Shown piece by piece: positions 7,336 through 12,994 of a stretch of DNA of 29,795 nt (positions are counted from its first letter, which is position 1; every line of letters starts with the position of its first letter). This stretch comes from Treponema sp. (lineage in GTDB: Bacteria > Spirochaetota > Spirochaetia > Treponematales > Breznakiellaceae): contig JAISTO010000053.1 in assembly GCA_031272575.1 (NCBI GenBank), forward strand, positions 1 through 29,795. Reading direction: 5' to 3'. A model generated the notes under the pieces. That model did not search any database, was not told the DNA's origin, and was given only the letters and a program-made list of their open reading frames with translations. Made by a program: the position numbers and the translations under genes.

Positions 7336-7412
7336 AAAAAAGTTAGCAGAACAAGCGCCGGCGAATTTTTTTATGGAGGTAAAACATCCCCGCCGGCGCC
7401 GCCCTGCTAACT
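7336..7412 (-). terminator. intrinsic terminator after flaA, abutting the alarmone synthetase start
   Basis: Read on the minus strand, a long hairpin (outer arms 7404-7412 and 7341-7349, nine bases; inner GC-rich arms 7391-7399 and 7355-7363, nine bases; 27-base loop) is followed at once by six T residues (complement of 7336-7341). The T-run ends two bases before the ATG of the next gene. It should end most flaA transcripts and could act as an attenuator for the downstream operon. The loop contains ACCTCC on the minus strand, an anti-Shine-Dalgarno-like word; significance unknown. Confidence 0.75.
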
Positions 7413-7419
7413 TATGAAC

Positions 7420-8469
7420 TTATTGCTGCGGCGCGGTCTGTTGGCCGCCGCCCTGCTGTCCCTGCGGGCCGCTCGAATTGTTCTTTTCGACCGGGTTGAA
7501 GTCGAACGAGCCGAAGGCAGTCTGATTCGCCTGCTTTTCGGTGTCGAGGTAGCGAAGCAGTTCCTGCTGGCCGAAATTCTTCATTTCGTCGCGGCGCTTG
7601 TTATCCTCGCGCGTCTGGATGATGTTCCAGAGGTTCTCGTCGTCGATATCCCTGCCCGCCGGATCGAGCACCGCTTTGTCGTAGATTACTTCAACATCTT
7701 TGAAGTAGGTGACAAAGTCGCCGCCCTTCTGCGCGGCATCCCGCTCGATACGGAAACCCGCGAACTTAATGTACGGGGTATTGTCCGGATAGATCGGATA
7801 GAGCCGCAGTTCCCGCTTCCGCACATCCTGCACGTAGTTGGGGTTTTCCCAGGTGAGCCTGCCCCAGCCATCGTACTTGAGGTTGCCGGGGGACACTTCC
7901 TTCGTAACCCCTTCCTGATCGATGTAGCGGATCCAGAGGCGATGGGGGAAGTTAAGCCCGTACACCCGCACAGTGATCGATTTGATGGCGCCGACGTTCT
8001 TTATGATGCCGTAGCCATCCTCGAAGCGGCTCAGATCGCTGTTCGCCCGGTAGTTGTCGGCGTTTTCAGGGGGATAAAACGCCGGAATCTCGAACGGAGG
8101 CTTGATCACGGCAGAGCCGTTCCAGTTTTCCACGGGGAAATGGACTCTTACCCCGAGCACCTTCTCGAACCCTTTGGATTCAGCCTCTGCCGTCTTGCTC
8201 AGCGCCGAATTAGCGGGCCGCGCATTGGAAGAGTTCAGCACCACTTCCCAGTTGCCGAGCGCAAGTGAGGTCTTCATTTGCGCCTTTTGGGCGTCGGTGT
8301 AGTTGCTCCCCTGCCGCGCGAACTCCTCGCCGTAATCGAGCGAGGTGTGGCTGTTCTGCCCTTCGGCGTCCGCCACAAGTTTGGTGAAGTCGATAAGGAC
8401 TTCCTGGTCGGCGAAAGCAAACCCAACCGCCGCGAGAAAAACGATGAAAAGAACAATACTCTTTTTCAT
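7420..8469 (-). CDS. flaA: flagellar filament outer layer (sheath) protein FlaA
   Basis: A 349-residue exported protein. Residues 1-20 are a signal peptide (MKKSIVLFIVFLAAVGFAFA, then DQEVLIDF). The body shows the FlaA pattern of spirochaetes: LIDFTKL near the N-terminus, an ENWNGSAVIKPPFEIPAF segment, IKSITVRVYGLNFPHRLWI and a WENPNYVQDV stretch. FlaA forms the sheath around the FlaB core of periplasmic flagella and affects filament stiffness and helicity. The C-terminus is a Gln/Gly-rich tail. AAGGAG lies seven bases before the ATG, and a strong promoter lies upstream. The gene stands alone; no second flaA copy or flagellar cluster is in the window. A hairpin with a U-run follows the stop. 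Confidence 0.92.
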   Translation of the reverse strand: MKKSIVLFIVFLAAVGFAFADQEVLIDFTKLVADAEGQNSHTSLDYGEEFARQGSNYTDAQKAQMKTSLALGNWEVVLNSSNARPANSALSKTAEAESKGFEKVLGVRVHFPVENWNGSAVIKPPFEIPAFYPPENADNYRANSDLSRFEDGYGIIKNVGAIKSITVRVYGLNFPHRLWIRYIDQEGVTKEVSPGNLKYDGWGRLTWENPNYVQDVRKRELRLYPIYPDNTPYIKFAGFRIERDAAQKGGDFVTYFKDVEVIYDKAVLDPAGRDIDDENLWNIIQTREDNKRRDEMKNFGQQELLRYLDTEKQANQTAFGSFDFNPVEKNNSSGPQGQQGGGQQTAPQQ

Positions 8470-8511
8470 TTGATACTCCTTCTACTTCTTTTTCAAGAAA
8501 TCAATATCTAT

Positions 8512-8539
8512 AGTATACACAAAAAAATTTTTTTGTCAA
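8512..8539 (-). promoter_or_regulatory. flaA promoter with A7T7 spacer
   Basis: On the minus strand, TTGACA (8534-8539) and TATACT (8512-8517) are separated by 16 bases. The spacer is dominated by seven A then seven T (8521-8534 on the plus strand, partly overlapping the -35), a perfect palindrome and a rigid, bent-DNA type sequence. It looks like a strong housekeeping-sigma promoter, in line with flaA genes of other spirochaetes being sigma-70 dependent. Confidence 0.75.
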
Positions 8540-8571
8540 GTACATTATCCACTTTTATCAAATTTTTTTGA

Positions 8572-8705
8572 TGGGGAGTGGGGAATGGATGGTGGACGGT
8601 GGAGGACGCAGTTTGAAAGTCTCTCGTACGACCCCATGCATGCCGGTAGTACCAGAGATTCTCGAGCAGCGTCGTCCACCGTCCACTTTCCACCGTCTAC
8701 TTTTT
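8572..8705. repeat. heptamer-bounded inverted repeat element
   Basis: The left arm starts with GGGGAGT-type heptamers followed by GGACGGTGGA; the right arm ends with GTCCACC, GTCCACT, TTCCACC and GTCTACT heptamers. Positions 8592-8609 and 8669-8686 are complementary at 17 of 18 positions, and a second imperfect pairing lies inside around AGTCTCTCG and CAGAGATTCTCGAG. It fills the gap between flaA and the GerMN gene. Confidence 0.85.
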
Positions 8706-9191
8706 CTATCCCCCCCGCAACTCCCCCGGATATGCCTCCCTGCCGTTGATGAAAAACCTGACTCCCCGTACATAGGGAAAGTTTCGGAGGATGCCGGAGC
8801 GCAGGGTTTCGAGGCTTTTTAGGACGCTCCGCCCGGCAATTGCCGGCACCGCCGCCTTTTCCGGCAGCGCCACATAGACCGTACCGCCGCGGAGGAGCAC
8901 CGAATCGGGGCGCAGCCCCCTTTCGAAGAGCGGCGTTGTCTCCGGCGAGGCGGGCCCGAGGCAGGCTTCCTCTACATAGAGGACGATATCGCCCTCGCGG
9001 GAAGCGGTACGACGGAGCATGCGCTCTTCCACGCGGGGGAGACCGTCTTTGTCATGAAAAAAGACAAAGGTTCTGCGCTCGCGCCCCGAAAAAAGGACGC
9101 ACGCGGCCGCGGCGAGGGCCGCAAGCACAAGGTATACGAGACGGCGGTTCAAGGCCCGTGCGAAGAAACCGCCTTTCAGGTTGACATTCAT
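8706..9191 (-). CDS. membrane-anchored GerMN-domain protein
   Basis: A 161-residue protein starting at the ATG at 9191; the upstream TTG in frame is part of the -35 element. Residues 17-35 (LVYLVLAALAAAACVLFSG) form one membrane anchor, after which the protein would lie in the periplasm. The remainder fits a GerMN domain: DIVLYVEEACLGPASPETTPLF, then a strand pair (DSVLLRGGTVYVALP), a helix (LKSLETLRSGILRNFPYV) and the end strand VRGVRFFINGREAY. GerMN domains occur in GerM of sporulating bacteria and in spirochaete envelope proteins; the function is unclear and sporulation is not implied. The promoter's -10 ends seven bases before the start codon, so the mRNA may be leaderless. The gene lies 33 bases after the symporter stop. 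Confidence 0.7.
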   Translation of the reverse strand: MNVNLKGGFFARALNRRLVYLVLAALAAAACVLFSGRERRTFVFFHDKDGLPRVEERMLRRTASREGDIVLYVEEACLGPASPETTPLFERGLRPDSVLLRGGTVYVALPEKAAVPAIAGRSVLKSLETLRSGILRNFPYVRGVRFFINGREAYPGELRGG

Positions 9192-9198
9192 TGCCGCC

Positions 9199-9227
9199 AG
9201 TATAGGGTATCCTCGCTGTTTGATCAA
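9199..9227 (-). promoter_or_regulatory. promoter of the GerMN gene (leaderless type)
   Basis: TTGATC (9222-9227) and TATACT (9199-9204) on the minus strand with a 17-base spacer. The ATG at 9191 is seven bases beyond the -10, about where RNA should begin. The -35 overlaps the stop codon of the upstream symporter gene. Confidence 0.7.
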
Positions 9228-10591
9228 GAGGGCTCAGCGGCCGGCTTTTGTTTGGGGGCAGCGTCCATTTCCGCCTGAATGCGCATTGCCGCGGCAAGCA
9301 GCCCCTCGCCGCCGGATACCGCGCCGCTTTCTTTGCTTTTCGCGGCAGCCAGCGCGGCTCCGGCAAGGCCCAGGTAGACGTCGAGGAAGACCCGGAACGG
9401 CGCGGCTATCGGCTCGAGCGCCATAAGGATGACCAGCGCCGCGTCGGCGGATACCCCCACCGGATTCAGGAAGATGCCCAGAAGCGGCAGGCTGATAAGG
9501 CCGGAATACCCCGAGGCCGCGAAGCCCGCGCAGAGCACCCCCAGGAAGATGATCACATAGCCGGAAGCATTGGGGGTAAAGCCGGCTGCCTGCATGGTGA
9601 AAAACGCGGCCAGCCCGAAGTAGAAGATGGCGCCGCAGCGGCCGAGGGTAATACCCAGGGGGACTGCCACCCGCGCCTCGTCGCTGTCAAGTTTGAATTC
9701 CTGGGTAAAGCCGCGGAGCGCGCCCGGTATGGTTACCAGCGCACTGCGCGCCGCGAAGGCAAGGATGACCGGCTCGAAAAGCACCGCGCACACCTTTAAG
9801 GGGTTCGCTATGCCGGAGCGTATCCAAATGACGACGGCGGCTCCGGCAAAGAGCAGCACGGCGCCTATGCCAAAGATGATAAGAAAGCGCGCCAACAGGA
9901 TAAAAACATCCAGCCTGACTTTCGAGATAAATCCCGCGGTGAAACAAATAAGCGCAAAGGGAAGCACATTCAGGGACGCGCGGAATACTTTTTGCAGCGC
10001 ACAGGAAGCCTGCGACAGGAAGTTTACCGCGAGAGACGCGGCCGCGTCGTCAAGGAAGCCGATGACGATTCCGAAAAAGACCGCGAAAAAGAGCGCCGCG
10101 AGCGTAACTCCCGCGCTGATCTGGAAAAAGGTTTCCGGCACCAACCCCGCGAAAAATGCCCCGAGCCCGGTGCCCGCGCCTGCCTCCGAGCCGGCCGAGG
10201 CGGCAAGGCTGACCAGCGCCTGCGCGCCGAAGCCCTTGCCGGGCCCGCCTGCCAGCCCGCCCACTGCGCCGAGAACTCCCGCAAGCACACTGAGCGCGAG
10301 AAATACGAGCACGAAGCGCCGGAAAATCCCCCCGCTCCGCCTGGCCCGCACAAGGCTGCCCACGCCGCCCGCAGCCGCCGCAATGACGAGCGGGAGCGCG
10401 GCCATCTGCAGGTAAAAAAGGTAGACCTGACCGGGAACCGCAATAAGACGCGCAAGGTCTTTTATGCCGATGAGCGCCGAAATCCAGGCGTTGCACAACC
10501 CTATGCCCACGCCCAGGGCCGCGGCAACGAGCACCGTTACCGGATGCCTGAGCCATATAGCCTTTTGAGGTACTGTTTTGTCATTTGACAT
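9224..10591 (-). CDS. dicarboxylate/amino acid:cation symporter (DAACS/SDF family)
   Basis: A 455-residue integral membrane protein with the length and helix pattern of the DAACS (sodium:dicarboxylate) family related to GltP, DctA and SstT. It would import an anionic substrate such as glutamate, aspartate or a C4-dicarboxylate with Na+ or H+. Hydrophobic segments include VTVLVAAALGVGIGLCNAW, VYLFYLQMAALPLVIAAAAG, FVLVFLALSVLAGVLGAVGG and, near the C-terminus, the re-entrant-loop region PLGITLGRCGAIFYFGLAAFF, SGYSGLISLPLLGIFLNPVG and ALEPIAAPFRVFLDVYLGLAG. Substrate cannot be told. The ATG at 10591 is chosen over the ATG at 10597 because the -10 (GATACT, 10598-10603) then lies exactly six bases away, as at other genes here. 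Confidence 0.85.
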   Translation of the reverse strand: MSNDKTVPQKAIWLRHPVTVLVAAALGVGIGLCNAWISALIGIKDLARLIAVPGQVYLFYLQMAALPLVIAAAAGGVGSLVRARRSGGIFRRFVLVFLALSVLAGVLGAVGGLAGGPGKGFGAQALVSLAASAGSEAGAGTGLGAFFAGLVPETFFQISAGVTLAALFFAVFFGIVIGFLDDAAASLAVNFLSQASCALQKVFRASLNVLPFALICFTAGFISKVRLDVFILLARFLIIFGIGAVLLFAGAAVVIWIRSGIANPLKVCAVLFEPVILAFAARSALVTIPGALRGFTQEFKLDSDEARVAVPLGITLGRCGAIFYFGLAAFFTMQAAGFTPNASGYVIIFLGVLCAGFAASGYSGLISLPLLGIFLNPVGVSADAALVILMALEPIAAPFRVFLDVYLGLAGAALAAAKSKESGAVSGGEGLLAAAMRIQAEMDAAPKQKPAAEPS

Positions 10592-10643
10592 ACTCATAGT
10601 ATCGGCAGATTGGGGAAAATTTTAACACGGGGATTTTGGGGGT

Positions 10644-10717
10644 TGGGCGCGCAGGGATTCGAACCCCGGACTTCCACGGTGTAAACGTGGCGCTCTAACC
10701 AACTGAGCTACGCGCCC
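10644..10717 (-). tRNA. tRNA-Val (anticodon UAC)
   Basis: The minus strand folds as a complete 74-base cloverleaf: acceptor GGGCGCG with CGCGCCC, D arm GCTC-GAGC, anticodon stem CCACG with CGTGG around the loop TTTACAC (anticodon TAC), five-base variable loop, T arm CGGGG-TTCGAAT-CCCTG and discriminator A. The 3' CCA is not encoded, so it must be added by CCA-adding enzyme. It reads valine codons GUA/GUN. Confidence 0.97.
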
Positions 10718-10805
10718 CTTACCTGCCGTTAACATAGCAAAAAAGATGTTTCGCGTCAAGGGGGCAGCGCTGTGCGAGTGAGGGCAGCGCTCACCGTCAA
10801 AAGGC

Positions 10806-10867
10806 TACTACTCCCCACTCCCTATTCCCCACTCCCCAAGCGGCTTCAGGCCGCGTCATTTTCTCCG
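10806..10867. repeat. CCCCACT heptamer array joined to a fragment of the MITE-like repeat
   Basis: Heptamers of the CCCCACT/CCCTATT type at 10806-10838 run directly into a 28-base piece (10840-10867) matching the right part of the MITE-like element (GCGGCTTCAGGCCGCGTC followed by ATTTTC). The same heptamer-to-AAGCGGC junction appears at 23212-23222, so the junction itself is repeated. Confidence 0.8.
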
Positions 10868-10894
10868 CGTTCGAACGCGCCCCGCCCGGGGAGC

Positions 10895-10926
10895 CAGAGC
10901 CCCGCTCCCGCGGGAGCGGGGCTCTG
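10895..10926. terminator. perfect 32-base palindrome
   Basis: Sixteen bases (CAGAGCCCCGCTCCCG) are followed immediately by their exact reverse complement, with no loop bases. It lies six bases after the stop of the Rpn C-terminal fragment. No T-run follows on either strand, so a terminator role is a guess; it could be another palindromic repeat. Confidence 0.55.
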
Positions 10927-10931
10927 TCGGG

Positions 10932-11368
10932 TTAGCGCGGGCGGTTGAGTTGCGCGCGAAGCCTCTCATTCTCGCTGAGCAGGTTTTTACGCTCAGCCTG
11001 CCAGTCGCTGCGCTCGGTTTTCCAAGCGGACTCGCGGGTTTTCCAAGCGGACTCTTTGGTCTGCAACTGCGTCTGCCAATAAGCGTCCCGCGCCGCATCC
11101 CGCGCCGCCCTCTCCGCTTTGACATTCCGTTCCAGTACTTCAAACATTTTTGATACCTTCCTCGGTTTTAGCATCTTTACCACGTGATCGATCTTTGCTT
11201 TCGGCACCCCGAGTTTCCCCAGCAGCGCTACAGCAACCCGTGCGATCACCCGTTTCAGCGGGCCAGGTAAGCCCGCCACCATCTTCAGATACGCCGGCGG
11301 CAAGCGCCTAAGCGCAATTGCCTCGTCCACATTACGCATCTTATCAAGAATGAGCAGGAATGACAAGG
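10932..11368 (-). pseudogene. Rpn-type nuclease, C-terminal fragment
   Basis: On the minus strand this encodes about 145 residues with the C-terminal pattern of Rpn/YhgA-like (PD-(D/E)XK transposase-like) proteins of spirochaetes: a LILDKMRNVDEAIALRRLPP segment, KRVIARVAVALLGKLGVPKAKI, a VSKMFEVLERNVKAER helix and a coiled-coil tail with a seven-residue repeat (ESAWKTR, ESAWKTE, RSDWQAE). The frame is open upstream to an ATG at 11438 inside the repeat, so a chimeric 168-residue protein starting MKLSGSPRNLRARRKPLP could be made. The part joining it to the N-terminal fragment is missing and replaced by repeat DNA at 11371-11502. Confidence 0.8.
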
Positions 11369-11370
11369 TT

Positions 11371-11502
11371 GGGGAGTAGGGAGTGGGGAGTGGCTTGCGC
11401 CTGGCTCGTAAGTTGCGCGGACTACCGGACAGTTTCACGGCAGTACGCGCACCCCACTTGCAAAACGCACCCTACTCCCCATTCCCCATTCCCTACTCCC
11501 TA
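11371..11502. repeat. heptamer-bounded palindromic element inserted in the Rpn gene
   Basis: The left arm has GGGGAGT-type heptamers and the right arm their inverted counterparts (CCCTACT, CCCCATT, CCCTACT). The core between them is the reverse complement of the core at 23100-23190, sharing CGTAAGTTGCGCGGACTACC and a GTTTCACGG block. The element separates the two Rpn fragments. Confidence 0.9.
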
Positions 11503-11508
11503 AAACTT

Positions 11509-11865
11509 TTACCTGCGGATCGATATGGAAGATTGAAGCAGCGGTACCAAGAGCGTCATATAGATACGGTCGATGTAATGCGACACCCGGTTCACGATGC
11601 TGAAATCGACCGTACTCTGGTGCTCGACGAGTGCGATGGCGTAGACCTCGGGCATGTCAGGGCTGGGCAGCCTGACCCGCTTGACGATGTCGGAGTCCCT
11701 TGCTTCGCGGTCGAGATCGGCGAAGTGGGCGCTTTCGTCCTTGATGTCCCCGGGCCGCACCTCTTTGAAGACCTCTATCGAGACGAAGTCACGCAGGAAC
11801 TCGGCAAAGAGTTCGTTGTTCGCGAAGATGGTTTTGAACGAGGCGTCTCTTGTTTTGTGGATCAT
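11509..11865 (-). pseudogene. Rpn-type nuclease, N-terminal fragment
   Basis: The start at 11865 (MIHKTRDASFKTIFANNELF) is preceded by GGAGG. The 118 residues hold the catalytic core of the Rpn/YhgA (transposase_31) family, a PD-(D/E)XK nuclease: SDIVKRVRL with Asp59, and YAIALVEHQS with Glu81 and Gln83. Family members cut DNA and promote recombination. The frame ends at a stop (11509-11511) seven bases before the inserted repeat, about 100 residues short of where the C-terminal fragment picks up. The catalytic core may therefore survive as a short protein, but the gene is no longer intact. Confidence 0.8.
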
Positions 11866-12009
11866 GGTTTTCCTCCGCATGTATACGGCATTGCGGTGTG
11901 ATTTATCGTCACTTTGGGAAGGAAAATGCGAAAAAAGGGGGGATTTTCCGTTGGAGGCAGCGCCCTGCAAAGGTAACGTCCTGCGGGGAGCCCGTGGGGG
12001 AGAGGGGCG

Positions 12010-12915
12010 CTACTCTGCGAGGGGGGCGAGGCGGGAGTCTTTGGCGGCGTATTTGTTGATGAGGGGCTGGGCTTCCGCGCGGTAGACGGGATCGAGGGAT
12101 GCGAGGTGGGCCATGAGGAATTTGAGGTCGTCAAAGGCGGGGCGCTTGAGGCCAGGGTCCCGCAGGAGGGCGCTCGGGTGGTAGGTCGCGATGAGGGGTA
12201 TCTCCGTGGAGGGGGCCCCGCCGGCGAAGGCAGGGGGGAGACGGTACGGGTAGAGGGTCCCCCGGAGGCGCCCCATGGTCTCCTCGATGCCGAGGAGGTT
12301 GTGCGCCGCGACCCTACCCGCGGCCAGGATGACGCGCGGCCGCAGCGCGGCGATTTGCCGGCAGAGGAAGGGGAGGCAGGCGGCTGTCTCGTCCTGGGTG
12401 GGGAGGCGGTTGTTTGGGGGCCGGCACTTGACGACGTTGGCGATGAAGCAGTTCCTGAGCCGCGAAAGGCCGATGGCCGCGAGCATGTCGTCGAGGAGGC
12501 ACCCCGCGGGCCCCACGAAGGGACGGCCTGAGGCGTCCTCCTCAGCGCCGGGGGCCTCGCCCACGACGAGCACGAGCGGGGGCACGATGCCCTCGCCGGG
12601 AACGCTGCGGGTCCGTGTGCGGGCGAGGCCGCAGGCGCGGCAGCCCTCCACCGCCGCGGCCGCGTCATGCAGGGGGCCGGTGACTTCGGGCGGCAGGGGG
12701 CCGGGGGGCGTTGCGGGGGGCTCCCCCCCGCTGGGGGGGGTGGGGCGCAACATGCCCTTGCGTAGCAAGGGTGTGCGCCCCAGGGGGGGGGCTCCCCCCC
12801 TCATGAGGTCGTCCGTGAAGGGGAAGGGGGGGCGATCCCGTGCGCGGCAGTCGCGGAGGTAGTCGCTCGCGGTGTCGAGGAACGCGGCGAGGGTCTGCTT
12901 TTCAGCGGCGGTCAT
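12010..12915 (-). CDS. uracil-DNA glycosylase, type 4 (Fe-S)
   Basis: A 301-residue base-excision repair enzyme of the UdgA/type 4 family that removes uracil from DNA. A 4Fe-4S cluster would be held by Cys92, Cys95, Cys164 and Cys180 (spacing CxxC, then C-x15-C, typical of the family). Motif GEAPG (119-123) with the following EED forms the active site, and the TYHPSALLR motif near residue 250 holds the second catalytic histidine. Residues about 39-68 are an unusual Gly/Pro/Arg-rich insertion encoded by a GC-rich palindrome (12715-12800), lying in the linker before the Fe-S domain. The promoter's -10 ends six bases before the ATG. Divergent from pheT. Confidence 0.9.
   Translation of the reverse strand: MTAAEKQTLAAFLDTASDYLRDCRARDRPPFPFTDDLMRGGAPPLGRTPLLRKGMLRPTPPSGGEPPATPPGPLPPEVTGPLHDAAAAVEGCRACGLARTRTRSVPGEGIVPPLVLVVGEAPGAEEDASGRPFVGPAGCLLDDMLAAIGLSRLRNCFIANVVKCRPPNNRLPTQDETAACLPFLCRQIAALRPRVILAAGRVAAHNLLGIEETMGRLRGTLYPYRLPPAFAGGAPSTEIPLIATYHPSALLRDPGLKRPAFDDLKFLMAHLASLDPVYRAEAQPLINKYAAKDSRLAPLAE
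12715..12800. repeat. in-frame palindromic element inside the uracil-DNA glycosylase gene
   Basis: Two GGGGGCTCCCCCC-like blocks (12715-12729 and 12783-12800) flank an inverted repeat: 12741-12761 (TGGGGCGCA, GCCCTTGC) against 12765-12782 (GCAAGGG, TGCGCCCCA). The element keeps the frame open and adds about 29 residues (GGAPPLGRTPLLRKGMLRP and neighbours). It resembles, in concept, the palindromic elements found inside Rickettsia genes. Confidence 0.75.
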
Positions 12916-12921
12916 GGGGCT

Positions 12922-12950
12922 AGTATAGCGAAAGCGGGCGAGGATGGCAA
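12922..12950 (-). promoter_or_regulatory. promoter of the uracil-DNA glycosylase gene (leaderless type)
   Basis: TTGCCA (12945-12950) and TATACT (12922-12927) on the minus strand, 17-base spacer, with six bases between the -10 and the ATG and no ribosome binding site. Confidence 0.75.
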
Positions 12951-12955
12951 GGCCC

Positions 12956-12985
12956 TTGACACTCCCCCCCCTGCCCCGCTATGCT
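12956..12985 (+). promoter_or_regulatory. promoter of pheT-fabH (near-leaderless type)
   Basis: TTGACA (12956-12961) and TATGCT (12980-12985) with an 18-base C-rich spacer; nine bases to the ATG at 12995. Same -10 word, spacer length and nine-base gap as the promoter at 20556-20585. It lies back to back with the uracil-DNA glycosylase promoter, their -35 boxes five bases apart. Confidence 0.75.
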
Positions 12986-12994
12986 TAACCCACT

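Noticed and set aside
7364..7390. Riboswitch in the loop between flaA and the alarmone synthetase gene
   Set aside because: Only a simple hairpin with a U-run is visible; no known riboswitch aptamer pattern was recognised.
7414..8268. Plus-strand frame of 284 codons opposite flaA, with GGAGGT about 40 bases upstream
   Set aside because: The GGAGGT lies in the flaA terminator loop and is too far from the ATG; the frame is a shadow of flaA.
10932..11438. Treating the 168-residue frame as an intact gene
   Set aside because: Its first ~23 residues come from a repeat whose other copy follows tsaD, and the body matches only the C-terminal part of Rpn-type proteins.
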